A stretch of 64,000 bases of DNA, from contig CAVTKZ010000003.1 of the NCBI GenBank assembly GCA_963735455.1, forward strand, positions 62,001-126,000. The letters are read 5' to 3'. Numbering within the stretch: position 1 is the stretch's first letter; the number at the start of each line of letters is the position of its first letter. This document shows positions 32,901 to 42,658 of this stretch, piece by piece. Source of the stretch: Palsa-1033 sp963735455. Its GTDB lineage: Bacteria > Chloroflexota > Limnocylindria > Limnocylindrales > CSP1-4. Position numbers and translations under genes: made by a program. A model generated the notes under the pieces. The model searched no databases. It saw only the letters and a program-made list of their open reading frames with translations, and was not told the origin of the DNA.

Positions 32901-34540
32901 GGCCGGCCGACCCGGCCGGTGACCTGGTAGACGGGCTGAGTTGGCTCGGTGCTGTCGATCAGGGTCAAGGTGTAGCGCGCCTCCAGCACAGCCAGGTCGG
33001 CCGGCAGCTTGATGATGTACACGGGCCGCTTGCCCAGGTTCGCGTCGATCACGTCCGGGATGCCGCCCAGGCCTTCATCGAGCCGGGTCCGATCGTCGAC
33101 GATCCACACGTCGGGAATCTTGCCTTCGATGTCCTGTGCGTACCATAGCGGCGTCGAGTAGCTCCACCAGCTGATCACCACCCCATTCGGGGCGAGCTTG
33201 GGCAGCAGGCCGGCCAGCCAGTGCGCTGCAGTCAGGTCGGCGCTCCGATCCACGGCTGCCGCCCGGGCCGGGATCGCCCCGATGCTGGGCACCAGCAGGA
33301 TCGCCACGAGGAGCACCTCAAGGACGATCCTCGACCGGCCAAGGCCGCCCTCGCCGACCCGTGCTCCGAGCGCCCGCGGGGCCGATCCCTCCAGGGCTCG
33401 TTCGGCCGCTCCCAGGACCAGCCCGACGACCTCCGCGGCCAGGATCGCCAGCCAGCAGATCACGATCAGGGCCGGCCCCAGGAAGTAGCGCCAGATCTCG
33501 GCGTTGCCGTACGACTCGGCGAACCAGCAGATCAGGACCAGGCTGGGCACGGTCAACAGGGCGAAGCGCGGCCGTCGGACGATCGTGGCCAGGAGGGCGA
33601 CCGGGATCAACCAGGCGAACGGCCCGAACTGGGCGCCGGCCAGCGCGGACAGGTCGGCCAGCTTGAGGTCGAGGTTGGCGAACGGCGCGCTGATCGTGCC
33701 CGCGAACTGGGCGCCGAGGACGACGTACAGGAAGCCCGGCAAGGTCTCGGGGTGGCCGTACACGAGCGGCGCCCGGAAGATCCCGGCCCGCAGGGGCAGC
33801 TCGAGGTAGAGCAGGCCGGCGGTCAGCAGGGCCGTCCCGAGGCAGCCCAGGAACAGGCGTCGGCGCTGGACGATTCCTGGCTCCACGGCGAGCACGAAGA
33901 GGGCGATCCCGGGAACCAGCAGCAAGGCCAGGTCGTGGTTGGCCAGGGCGACTCCGAAGACGGCGGCGGCCAGGACCAGGCTGCGATCCGCACGGTGGTC
34001 GAGACCGTCGCGGTCGGTCGCTGCCCGGCGGCGCTCCCAGTCCACGAGCAGCCCGAGCAGGATCGCCAGCAGGGCCAGCTGGAGGGCGTGCACGTCGGCG
34101 GTCGTGGCGATCTGCCAGGCGATCGGGGTCGTGGCCAGGATCAGGCCGGCCGCGAGGCCCACCAAGCGCCGGTCGGTCAGCCGGCCGACGAGCAGGACCG
34201 TGGCCCCGGCCGCGACCCCGCCCAGGATCGCCGACAGGAGGTTCATCCGGTAGGCCGGGTCGCCGAATGGCTGGAGCACGATCGAGGCGAGCCAGCCCAG
34301 GATCACCCAGGCCGGGAAGCCGCTGGGGTGGCCGGTGCCCAGGAGCGGGCCGATCGTCTGGAGCTCGCCGGTGTCCCACAGGTCGACGCCGGGCAGTAGC
34401 GTCCGCCAGGCGAGCACGAACGCGAACGCCCCGGCCAGGATCGCCGGGCCCAGGGTCAGCAGCCAGCGCCTCGCGTCGGCCGGGCGCCCCGGGTCGGCTG
34501 CGCTCGCCGCGGTCCAAGCGCTCCTCGCGCGGCTCAGCAC
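32897..34540 (-). CDS. DUF2723-family GT-C membrane glycosyltransferase-like protein
   Basis: 547 residues with about 11-12 predicted TM segments. The first extracytoplasmic loop has VDLWDTGELQTIGPLLGTGHPSGFPAWVILGWL, the diagnostic acidic motif region of DUF2723 (DxGE). The C-terminal soluble part (HWLAGLLPKLAPNGVVISWWSYSTPLWYAQDIEGKIPDVWIVDDRTRLDEGL) is also typical. The family is thought to use polyprenyl-linked sugars. GTG start 16 nt after the upstream stop; overlaps the GT2 gene. Probably part of a three-gene minus-strand operon starting at 35945. Confidence 0.85.
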   Translation of the reverse strand: MLSRARSAWTAASAADPGRPADARRWLLTLGPAILAGAFAFVLAWRTLLPGVDLWDTGELQTIGPLLGTGHPSGFPAWVILGWLASIVLQPFGDPAYRMNLLSAILGGVAAGATVLLVGRLTDRRLVGLAAGLILATTPIAWQIATTADVHALQLALLAILLGLLVDWERRRAATDRDGLDHRADRSLVLAAAVFGVALANHDLALLLVPGIALFVLAVEPGIVQRRRLFLGCLGTALLTAGLLYLELPLRAGIFRAPLVYGHPETLPGFLYVVLGAQFAGTISAPFANLDLKLADLSALAGAQFGPFAWLIPVALLATIVRRPRFALLTVPSLVLICWFAESYGNAEIWRYFLGPALIVICWLAILAAEVVGLVLGAAERALEGSAPRALGARVGEGGLGRSRIVLEVLLVAILLVPSIGAIPARAAAVDRSADLTAAHWLAGLLPKLAPNGVVISWWSYSTPLWYAQDIEGKIPDVWIVDDRTRLDEGLGGIPDVIDANLGKRPVYIIKLPADLAVLEARYTLTLIDSTEPTQPVYQVTGRVGRP

Positions 34541-34556
34541 CGGGGACGGCCCGGGC

Positions 34557-35945
34557 TCACCAGCCGAACAGGTGACCCCAGATCACCCCCCACAGGTTGA
34601 CCGCCATCGACACGCCGATCAGGGCATAGGCGATCCAGTGCCGCCGGATGGCCTGGATCGCGAGGGCGACGAGGATCAGGGCGAACGGCGCGAAGTCGTT
34701 GCTGAAGCGGTAGCCGAACTGGACCCAGCCCTGGCTGAAATGCATCAGGTTGACCGTGGCGATCGCTGCCACGGCGAGCACCGCGCCGGTCACCAGCCGA
34801 TCGACGCCCCACCAGCGAAGCGACAGGAACCCGAGGAGCCAGGCGGGGCTGGTCAGGAACAGGCTCATCCCGACGTCGCGTGGGGCGATGATCGGGCAGG
34901 TGGCGTCGAACAGGCCGTGGACGGCGTTCGGATCCTTGCACGGCGGAAGGATATCCGGCAGGCCGCCGACCATCAGGGGCAGGTTCTGGATCAGGTAGCG
35001 CGGGTCCTCGATGGCCCAGCCGGGGTGGTAGTTGAGCTGCGGGTAGAAGCCGGTCTCCTGGACGTACAGGACGTCGTAGACGGGCGTCATCAGGTGACCG
35101 GTCGTGACCTGGTTGTAGGCCAGGAAGATCGCCACCGGGATCGCCGTGCCGAGGCCCGCCGAGATCGCCCGCCGGGGCCAGGATCCGCCGCCGCCCACGA
35201 GCACGAAGAACGGCGCGCCGAAGATCACGGTCAGCCGGGCGGTGCAAGCCAGTCCGAAGAGCAGCCCGGCCAGGAACTGGCGGCGATCGAGGCCGGGGAA
35301 CCCGCGGGCGGCCGGCGACGTCGGAGTGGTCGTGTCCTCATCGTCGCCGTTCGCCGCCCGGGGATCCGCGTTGAGGGCAACGGCGATCGCCGCGAGGGTC
35401 AGCCCGACCGCCACGACGTGGGCCAGGAACCAGGTCGAGCCCAGCTCCGCCGCGTACCACAGCACGGTGCCCAGGCCCAGGAAGATCGTGGTCGCGGCCC
35501 GGACGGTCCGGTCGAGGGGCAGCCGGCCGAGCATCCAGAAGGCCAGGGCAACGTCGATCGCGCCGATGAACGTGGCGATCAGCTGGGCGTTCGTCGCCAG
35601 CCCGAAGACGGCCACGAATGGCAGCAGGACCAGCGCCGGCAGGGGCGGGAACGGGATCAAGGCGCGGCCGGTCGCGTTGCCCGCCGTGTCCAGGATCGGC
35701 AGGACATCCTGGAAGTAGTCGTTGCCGGGCGACGTCGCAGTCCCCGCGACCGGGAAGCGGATCCCGGCCTGGCCCTCGAGCCAGGCCGATGCCTGCCACA
35801 CGAAGTGGTTGTAGAAGTTTACCCGGTCGAGGTTGCTGACCAGGTAGATGGCCAGGATCCCGGCGAAGATCAGGAGCCCCGTCCAGACCGTCGCGGTGCC
35901 CGATGGGCCATCTGTCTCGGCGAAGTCTGGAGCAGCGGTCGTCAC
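34557..35945 (-). CDS. Multi-pass membrane protein, GT-C glycosyltransferase-like
   Basis: 462 residues from GTG 35945, about 9-10 TM segments. After TM1 (TVWTGLLIFAGILAIYLVSNL) the first outside loop contains DRVNFYNHFVWQASAWLEGQAGIRFPV, reminiscent of the acidic loop of GT39/GT83-like enzymes. A cytoplasmic loop (ALNADPRAANGDDEDTTTPTSPAARG) is acidic and Thr-rich. A pair of Cys (PPCKDPNAVHGLFDATCP) could form an external disulfide. Specific activity cannot be given. It is divergent from the giant GT-C fusion, sharing a 56-bp gap. Confidence 0.7.
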   Translation of the reverse strand: MTTAAPDFAETDGPSGTATVWTGLLIFAGILAIYLVSNLDRVNFYNHFVWQASAWLEGQAGIRFPVAGTATSPGNDYFQDVLPILDTAGNATGRALIPFPPLPALVLLPFVAVFGLATNAQLIATFIGAIDVALAFWMLGRLPLDRTVRAATTIFLGLGTVLWYAAELGSTWFLAHVVAVGLTLAAIAVALNADPRAANGDDEDTTTPTSPAARGFPGLDRRQFLAGLLFGLACTARLTVIFGAPFFVLVGGGGSWPRRAISAGLGTAIPVAIFLAYNQVTTGHLMTPVYDVLYVQETGFYPQLNYHPGWAIEDPRYLIQNLPLMVGGLPDILPPCKDPNAVHGLFDATCPIIAPRDVGMSLFLTSPAWLLGFLSLRWWGVDRLVTGAVLAVAAIATVNLMHFSQGWVQFGYRFSNDFAPFALILVALAIQAIRRHWIAYALIGVSMAVNLWGVIWGHLFGW

Positions 35946-35957
35946 GGGACCTTGTGC

Positions 35958-35963
35958 TATCCT
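35958..35963 (+). promoter_or_regulatory. -10 element TATCCT for the GT-C/PMT fusion
   Basis: TATCCT lies in the gap between the divergent genes; AGGAGG (35987-35992) follows, 9 nt before TTG 36002. Confidence 0.45.
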
Positions 35964-36001
35964 CCGCTCCACCTCAGCGCTCGTGCAGGAGGCCAACGAC
36001 G

Positions 36002-39000
36002 TTGGCAGGCCCCGTGATGGGTGCGTCCGACCGGGGCCCGAGTGTGACGTGGCGGTCGTTGGGTGCGGCCCGCGGACTGCTCGCGATCCTGGCAATCGGG
36101 CTCGCCTTCCGCCTCATCATCGCATACGTCCTCCTCCCGGGCTCCGGCTTCGGGGTGGATCGCGCCTCGTTCATCGCCTGGGCGAGCGACCTGGCGGCGC
36201 ATGGTCCGAGCGGCTTCTACGGCCGGGTCTCGTTCATCGACTACACCCCCGGCTACCTCTATGTCCTGTGGCTGGTGGGCACGGTCGGCGGCTGGCTGGG
36301 CGGCATCGGCGACCTGATCAAGCTGCCGGCGATCCTGGCCGACGTGGCGGTCGCCTACCTGGTCCACCAGCTGGTCGTCGAGCTGGGTGGCTCGCGCCGG
36401 GCCGCGCTCCTCGGAGCCCTCCTGTTCGTGGTCAACCCGGTCACCTGGTTCGACAGCGCGGTGTGGGCCCAGGTGGACTCGTTCGGCCTGGTCTTCCTGC
36501 TCCTCGGCCTGCGCGAGCTGTGGCGCGACCAGCCCGAGCGGGCGGCGATCCTGGCCACGGTTGCCGCGGTGATCAAGCCCCAGCTCGGGATCCTGGTCCC
36601 GATCCTGGTCGGCGTCCTGGTCAAGCGCCACCTGATCGACCCGTGGCGAGGGCGGAGCGCGGCCGGCCAGCCCGTCGACACCGAAGCGGCGGCCGGCCGC
36701 TTCAGCCTGGCCGCCATCCTGGGTCGCGGCCCGGTCCGGCTGCTGACCAGCGGGCTGCTGGCCGTAGCCACCGCCGCGGCGCTTTCGGCACCGTTCGGGC
36801 TGTCCGTCATCGACCTCCTGGTCCAGGTCGGCAAGACCGCCGGGGGCTATCCCTACATCACCGTCAACGCCTACAACCCGTGGGCCTTGATCTCGCAGGA
36901 CGGCAGCGGCCTGGCGGCCTCCGGGACGTGGCTGCCGGACATCGCCAACTCGACCACGACCGGGGCACCGGTGACGATCCTCGGCGTCCCGGCCCTGCTC
37001 GTGGGCACCGCCCTGCTCCTGGCCGTGATCCTGCTGGTCACCGTCGTCGTCGCCCGGCGCGACGACCGGCGGACCGTGCTGGTGGGCCTGACGATCCTGG
37101 CGATCGCCTTCTTCGTCGTCCCGACCCGGGTCCACGAGCGCTACCTGTTCCCGTTCTTCGCCCTGGGGGCCATCCTCGCCGCGACCTCGTTCCGCTGGCG
37201 GCTGGCCTACTTCGTGCTGGCCGTGGCCAACTTCGCCAACCTGTACGCGGTCCTGACCAACGCCTTCTATAACAACCCAGGGATCAGCGACTGGCTTGGG
37301 ATCGGCGACGCGCTCCGCTCGCCGACGGGGGTCACGATCGCCGTCCTGGCCCACCTGGCCGTCGGCGGGTGGGCCCTGACCGAGCTCCGGCGGGGCGCCC
37401 AGGTCCGGCTCGATGCCGAGGCGGAGGCCGACGAGCTCGAAGGCGAGCCAGCCGAGGCCGGTTCGGCGCCGGACGATGACGACGAGCTCGAAGGCTCGCT
37501 TGGAGGCCTGCCCGCCGACGGTGCGATCGGCCCCGCCTCCGCCCTGGGCCCGGCGTCCGCCTTGGGCCCGGAGTCGTCCCCGGCCGCCACGGCCGGCCCG
37601 ATCGCCGGTGCCTGGACGCCGCCGGGATCGAGCGTCGCGGCGGCCTCGGCCCTGCCCGGATCCGGCCCGTCGACGTCCGAGTCCGAGCATCCGGCGTGGC
37701 TCGATCCGGGGTTGCCGGCCGAGCCGGCCGAGGAGGGCGATGAGGTCGAGCCGACGGGCTTCCTGGCCCGCCTCCTGGGCCGCCGGCCACGGCTGCCCGA
37801 CCGTTCGCGCGGCCTGCACGGCGAGAGTGGCGGACGCTTCGACAAGCTCGACGTGCTGATCATGGCCACCCTCCTGATCGGCGTCCTGACCCTCCGCCTG
37901 TTCCGGTTGTCCGATCCCTACGAGTTCCACTTCGACGAGGTCTATCACGCCCGCACGGCGATGGAGTTCCTGCAGGGCTGGCGCTACGGGATGCCCCACG
38001 AGATCTACGAGTTCACCCACCCTCACCTGGCCAAGTACGCGATGGCCGAGGGGATCACCTACCTCGGTGACAACAAGGTGACCTCGACGGCCCAGCTGGG
38101 CGGATCGATCAGCGCCGTCCTGGTCGAGCCCCGCTGGGATGACCCGGGCCTGCCCGGCGATCGGGCCGGCGACCGGTTCTACGTCGCCGGCGGCGGGCAG
38201 GTCCGGGTGTACGACCTGCAGACCCGCAACCTGATCGCCACCTACAGCCTGGCCGGTGCCCAGTCGCTGGCCCTCGACAACACCAACCACCGGGTCATCG
38301 TGGGCACGGCCAACGGGGTGATCGCCACGATCGACACGGCCGAGGACCTCGACCCCCTGCGCGCCGCGAATCCACCACCGGCGCCGGCCGGGGCGGCGCC
38401 GCCCACCCTGGCCAACCTGGGGGTCGCGATCAACGAGGTGTGGGTCAGCGCGGACGGCACGGCGATGGTCGCCGGGACGAGCGGCTCGGACGTGGTCGCC
38501 GTGGACCCCGCCTCGGGCACGGTCAACGGCCAGCTCCACGTCGACGGGCTGGCCGACTTTGCCGATGGGGGCAGCCTCGATGGGCTCCTCGTGCCGCCGG
38601 CGTCGGTGACCGATCCGGCCGGCGAGGCCAGGACGATCGCGGGGCTGACCGGGCTCGACGAGGCGACGATCGAGGCCCGCCTGCGGACGATCGCCGGGCA
38701 GGCCGGCGACGCGAAGCTGATCGTCCTGGGCGCCATCCCGGACAGCGCCAGCCAGTCGATCCCGGCCGCGATCACGAGTGGCAGCCTGGCCGGCTTCGCC
38801 GTCGAGCCCCTGCCCGACGTGGCGGTCGCCGGGCAGGCGGGGGTCACCTTCGTCCAGCCGACGGTGGCCCAGAAGGCGGCCCTGATTGCGACCAGCGCCG
38901 CGGTCACCGGGCTGGCCGACGTCGTCGGGATCGACACACCCAAGATCTACGCCGTCGAGACGGACCAGATGGTGGCCCAGATCTCGATCGACGATCCGGG

Positions 39001-41416
39001 CTCGGGGACGCTCGCCGTCCCCAGCCTGCTGACCTCCTTCGCGATGCCCGGCGAGGTGACCAAGGTCGCCTTCGACGCCTCGACCAAGATGGTCCACGTC
39101 CTGGGCCGGACACCGGATGGCTCGGCCGAGACGGTCTACGTCGTCGAGCCCCATGCCAACGCGACGTACGCCGACGCCCAGCTGCCGTTCGCCAGCGTGG
39201 CCTGGGCGATGGACGCCACCCACGACTATCCGAGCACCGACCGGGAGGCCCTCCTGGTGGCCTCGGCCGACGGGACGATCGCCTCGATCGACATCGGCGG
39301 CGACCCGTTCGCATGGCGCTTCCCGGGGGTGATCGCCGGGGCCCTGACCGCGCTGTTCATGTACCTGCTGGCCCGGATCCTGTTCAAGCGCCGGGGGATC
39401 GCGGTCCTGGCTGGGCTCCTGGTCGCGGTCGACGGGATGTTCTTCGTCCAGTCGCGCATCGCGATGAACGACGTCTACGTGGGCTTCTTCATCGTCGCCG
39501 CGTACACCCTCTTCGCCGCGATCTGGACGGGCTGGTGGCGCTGGCGCTGGGCCTGGCTGGTGGGCCTGCCGATCGTCGGGATCCTGCTCGGGCTGGCCCT
39601 GGCCAGCAAGTGGGTCGGGCTGTACGCAATCGCCGGGGTCGGGATCCTGATCCTGGGCCGCTCCGCGCTGGGCCGGATCATCCTGATCCTGAGCATGATC
39701 GCGGGCACGGTCTACATGGGCAACGAGGCCCTGACCGCGCTGCCGGCAAGCCATCCGACCAGCGGCCCGAACTACATCTTCGCCGTGGTGATGGTCGGCC
39801 TGACCCTGGCCAGCGTCCTGTACACCGTCCTCCGGCCGGTGGCCTGGAGCGACGACGAAACCCGCCTGGCAATCGCCGGGCCGGCGCTCCTGGGTATCGT
39901 CGTGTTCCTGGCCGCGGTCGCCCTCAACGTCGCAACCACTTCGTTCGCCCTGGGCTCGATCAGGGTCAAGCCGATCGAGGTTGCGGCGGCCCTGATCATC
40001 GGTTCGGGCATCGTCTATCTCCTCTTCCGGCTGGCCGGCTCCTTCGGCCTGGGGCCGCTCAGCCTGCCGCCGGACGCGAGCGACCCCTTGAGCCTGGTCG
40101 CCCCGGCTGCCGCCCCGCCGGCCGGCTGGCTGCGCCTCGGCTGGGGCTTCGGGATCCCGATCGCCTGGATGATCGGCTCGCTGCTGGTCCTGCCGATCGT
40201 GGTCTACGTCGTCAGCTACATCCCCTGGGCGGTGTCGACCGCCGGCGACCCGCAGCTCTTCCCGGGCTGGCCGCCGGGCCACACCGGCCAGACGCTGGTG
40301 GACCTGACCAACGCGATGTACACCTACCACAACAACCTGCGTGCCACCCACCCGGCGTCCTCGCCGTTCTGGGCCTGGCCGCTCGACCTGAAGCCGGTCT
40401 GGTTCTACGCGTCGAGCTTCGCCGGCAACACCTCGGCGGCGATCTACGACAACGGCAACCTGGTCAGCTGGTGGCTGGAGATCCCGGCGGTCGCCTTCGT
40501 CGCCTGGCAGGCGTTCAAGCGCAGCAGCCTGGGCCTGGGCCTGATCACGGTCGGCTTCATCCTCCAATGGGTGCCCTGGATGCCGATCGACCGGGCCACC
40601 TTCCAGTACCACTACTACACGAGCCTGCCGTTCCTGGTGATCGCCCTGGCCTACTTCCTGGCCGAGCTGTGGCACGGCGCCTCGCGCCGGACCTGGCTCC
40701 TGGCCCGGGTCTCGGCCGCCGCCGTGGTCATCGGTCCGGGCCTGCTGTGGGCGTTCAAGGGGACGCTGTGCGACTACGTCCGGGTCAACGCGGCGAACCC
40801 CGGCTCGGGCGCCTGCGTCGACTCCACGCCGGGCGACCTGCTGGTCACGGTCCAGGCCGCGGGCCTCGGTTTGGTGATGATCGTGGCCGCCGTCCTCCTG
40901 ATCGCCCAGCTGCTCCGGCTCCGGCGGGGCGGCAGCGACCGCCAGCTGGCGGGCATCGTGGGCACCGCGATCGGGGCCGTCGTCGCGGTCCTGGCCGTCC
41001 GGATCCTGCTGCCGGCCACGCCGCTGATCGACCAGTCGGGCTTCTCGACCGCTCCGATTGCGATCATCATCCTGGCCATCCTGGTCCCGATCTCGTGGGT
41101 CGTCCTGACCGCCCGCGACGCCCGCCGCTTCGTCGCCGGGGTGGTCTCGGCCGCGGCCGTCTTCTTCGTGATCCTCTACCCGAACATCGCCGCCCTGCCC
41201 CTGCCGTCGAGCGTGTTCAATGCCTACCAGGGCATCCTGCCGACCTGGCTCTACCCGTTCCAGTTCCCGGACAACACCGACGCGGTGGCCGCCCCGTTGC
41301 CGCTCCTGTCGGCCATCCCGCTGGCGACCGCGGCGATGCTCACGATCCTGTGCCTGGTCGTCGGCTACAGCGCCTGGTCGGCCCGGATCCCGCAGCGCCG
41401 CGGCGGGGACGGCTGA
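36002..41416 (+). CDS. Giant fusion: GT-C mannosyltransferase + PMT (GT39) with inserted beta-propeller
   Basis: About 1,804 residues. I choose TTG 36002 because AGGAGG lies 9 nt upstream; ATG 36017 is the alternative. Part 1 (to ~37400) is a GT87-like GT-C enzyme: VDRASFIAWASDLAAHG with its acidic loop, then ~8-10 TM segments. A 140-residue acidic, Pro/Ala/Ser-rich linker follows. Part 2 begins near 37860 with TM1 and the PMT loop DPYEFHFDEVYHARTAMEFLQGWRYGMPHEIYEFTHPHLAKYAMA (catalytic DE and HPHLAK). Then ~420 residues (38060-39310) with propeller-like repeats (VYDLQTRNLIATYSLAGAQSLALD, VAVDPASGTVNGQLHVDG) interrupt the enzyme before its remaining ~10 TM segments. PMT enzymes O-mannosylate exported proteins. 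Confidence 0.85.
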   Translation: MAGPVMGASDRGPSVTWRSLGAARGLLAILAIGLAFRLIIAYVLLPGSGFGVDRASFIAWASDLAAHGPSGFYGRVSFIDYTPGYLYVLWLVGTVGGWLGGIGDLIKLPAILADVAVAYLVHQLVVELGGSRRAALLGALLFVVNPVTWFDSAVWAQVDSFGLVFLLLGLRELWRDQPERAAILATVAAVIKPQLGILVPILVGVLVKRHLIDPWRGRSAAGQPVDTEAAAGRFSLAAILGRGPVRLLTSGLLAVATAAALSAPFGLSVIDLLVQVGKTAGGYPYITVNAYNPWALISQDGSGLAASGTWLPDIANSTTTGAPVTILGVPALLVGTALLLAVILLVTVVVARRDDRRTVLVGLTILAIAFFVVPTRVHERYLFPFFALGAILAATSFRWRLAYFVLAVANFANLYAVLTNAFYNNPGISDWLGIGDALRSPTGVTIAVLAHLAVGGWALTELRRGAQVRLDAEAEADELEGEPAEAGSAPDDDDELEGSLGGLPADGAIGPASALGPASALGPESSPAATAGPIAGAWTPPGSSVAAASALPGSGPSTSESEHPAWLDPGLPAEPAEEGDEVEPTGFLARLLGRRPRLPDRSRGLHGESGGRFDKLDVLIMATLLIGVLTLRLFRLSDPYEFHFDEVYHARTAMEFLQGWRYGMPHEIYEFTHPHLAKYAMAEGITYLGDNKVTSTAQLGGSISAVLVEPRWDDPGLPGDRAGDRFYVAGGGQVRVYDLQTRNLIATYSLAGAQSLALDNTNHRVIVGTANGVIATIDTAEDLDPLRAANPPPAPAGAAPPTLANLGVAINEVWVSADGTAMVAGTSGSDVVAVDPASGTVNGQLHVDGLADFADGGSLDGLLVPPASVTDPAGEARTIAGLTGLDEATIEARLRTIAGQAGDAKLIVLGAIPDSASQSIPAAITSGSLAGFAVEPLPDVAVAGQAGVTFVQPTVAQKAALIATSAAVTGLADVVGIDTPKIYAVETDQMVAQISIDDPGSGTLAVPSLLTSFAMPGEVTKVAFDASTKMVHVLGRTPDGSAETVYVVEPHANATYADAQLPFASVAWAMDATHDYPSTDREALLVASADGTIASIDIGGDPFAWRFPGVIAGALTALFMYLLARILFKRRGIAVLAGLLVAVDGMFFVQSRIAMNDVYVGFFIVAAYTLFAAIWTGWWRWRWAWLVGLPIVGILLGLALASKWVGLYAIAGVGILILGRSALGRIILILSMIAGTVYMGNEALTALPASHPTSGPNYIFAVVMVGLTLASVLYTVLRPVAWSDDETRLAIAGPALLGIVVFLAAVALNVATTSFALGSIRVKPIEVAAALIIGSGIVYLLFRLAGSFGLGPLSLPPDASDPLSLVAPAAAPPAGWLRLGWGFGIPIAWMIGSLLVLPIVVYVVSYIPWAVSTAGDPQLFPGWPPGHTGQTLVDLTNAMYTYHNNLRATHPASSPFWAWPLDLKPVWFYASSFAGNTSAAIYDNGNLVSWWLEIPAVAFVAWQAFKRSSLGLGLITVGFILQWVPWMPIDRATFQYHYYTSLPFLVIALAYFLAELWHGASRRTWLLARVSAAAVVIGPGLLWAFKGTLCDYVRVNAANPGSGACVDSTPGDLLVTVQAAGLGLVMIVAAVLLIAQLLRLRRGGSDRQLAGIVGTAIGAVVAVLAVRILLPATPLIDQSGFSTAPIAIIILAILVPISWVVLTARDARRFVAGVVSAAAVFFVILYPNIAALPLPSSVFNAYQGILPTWLYPFQFPDNTDAVAAPLPLLSAIPLATAAMLTILCLVVGYSAWSARIPQRRGGDG

Positions 41417-41437
41417 GCTCCGGCTGAGCTTGGGCCG

Positions 41438-42658
41438 TCAGTCGGCCGGGACCGCTTCGCCGCTCTCGAGCGCCTCGGCGATCTCGGCCACCTGGGGCAC
41501 GGGACCCGGGATCCCGGAGTGGAAGTCGGGCGGCAGGCTGCCGCTGGCGGCCAGCCGGCGGATCACGAAGCCGTAGTACGCCTCGACCTTGGCCGACACC
41601 CGTTCCCAGCTGAACTCGGCGGCCCGCAGCGGGCCGGCCCGGCGCATCGATTCGCGCAGGGCCGGGTCGGCCAGCAGCCGGGCGATCGCGCCGGCCAGCT
41701 CCTTGGGCTCGTGCGGCTCGACCAGCAGGGCGTTGGCCCCCCGCCGGACGACGCCCTTGTAGCCGTGGATGTCGGAGCACACGATCGGCGCCCCGGCGGC
41801 CATCGCCTCGAGCAGGACGATCCCGAACGACTCCCGGCCGGTCGCCGGTGACACGAAGACATCGGCGGTCTTGTACAGCTGGGCCTTCTCGGCGTCGCTG
41901 ACCCGGCCCAGGAACTCGACGTCGAGCAGCCGCCGGGTGAGGACGTAGCGGCGCGCCTCGCGCTCCTGGGGCCCCGAGCCGACGATCAGCAGCCGGCAGG
42001 CGATCCCCTCGCGGCGCAGCAGGCGGTAGGCCTTGAGCAGCTCGAGCAGCCCCTTGCGCGGCTCGTGGCGGCCGACGAACAGCAGGTTCGGGGTGCCGTC
42101 CTGCCAGCGGGCGAGGGGCACGGCCCGTTCGAAGCGGGCCAGGTCCACCCCGTTGGGGATCACCTTGTAGTCGCCCGGGAAGTAGCGGTCGATGAAGTGT
42201 CGAGCGGCCGCGCTGACCGCGATCCGGCCGTGCAGCCGCGAGGCGTGGCCCTGCATGAAGCGCCGCCCGAACTCGTACGACGGCGAGAAGCCGGCATAGG
42301 CGTGGAACGTGGCGATGTTCACGCTGCGCGACTGGTGGAGCAGGATCAGCGACAGGAAGGGCACGAACGGCTCGTGGAAATGGAGCAGGTCGAACTGCTC
42401 GCGCTCGAGCATCCGGTCGATCTGGCTGACGTAGCGGGGCGAGACGGTAATCGTGCCGACCGAGCCGTTGGTGGGCATGCTGAAGCCCTTGCCCAGGCGG
42501 ATCACGTCGCCTTCCGAGGCGCGCTGCAGGCCGTGGCTGCTGCTGATGATCCGGACATCGTGGCCGCGCTGGCGGAGGTCCTCGTACAGGTAGCGGACGT
42601 GCTCGTTGACGCCGCCCGGGACCGGATAGACGTAGGGCGTGACCAGGCCGATCTTCAC
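41438..42658 (-). CDS. GT4 glycosyltransferase, phosphatidylinositol mannosyltransferase PimA-like
   Basis: 406 residues in GT-B fold: VKIGLVTPYVYPVPGGVNEHVRYLYEDLRQRGHDVRII, then the PimA-type FDLLHFHEPFVPFLS and FHAYAGFSPSYEFG, a donor site LLFVGRHEPRKGLLELLKAY and E-x7-E motif in GRESFGIVLLEAMAAGAPIV. In mycobacteria PimA moves mannose from GDP-Man to phosphatidylinositol at the inner membrane leaflet. The operon also has inositol-phosphate synthase, a CDP-alcohol transferase and two acyltransferases, which supports that role. GTG start overlaps the PHP gene stop. Confidence 0.88.
   Translation of the reverse strand: MKIGLVTPYVYPVPGGVNEHVRYLYEDLRQRGHDVRIISSSHGLQRASEGDVIRLGKGFSMPTNGSVGTITVSPRYVSQIDRMLEREQFDLLHFHEPFVPFLSLILLHQSRSVNIATFHAYAGFSPSYEFGRRFMQGHASRLHGRIAVSAAARHFIDRYFPGDYKVIPNGVDLARFERAVPLARWQDGTPNLLFVGRHEPRKGLLELLKAYRLLRREGIACRLLIVGSGPQEREARRYVLTRRLLDVEFLGRVSDAEKAQLYKTADVFVSPATGRESFGIVLLEAMAAGAPIVCSDIHGYKGVVRRGANALLVEPHEPKELAGAIARLLADPALRESMRRAGPLRAAEFSWERVSAKVEAYYGFVIRRLAASGSLPPDFHSGIPGPVPQVAEIAEALESGEAVPAD

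Noticed and set aside
35957..40675. A 1,572-codon open frame on the minus strand opposite the GT-C/PMT fusion
   Set aside because: It is a shadow of GC-rich codon usage: composition is Arg/Gly/Asp/Gln/Val repeats without any domain, while the plus strand has clear TM segments and PMT motifs.
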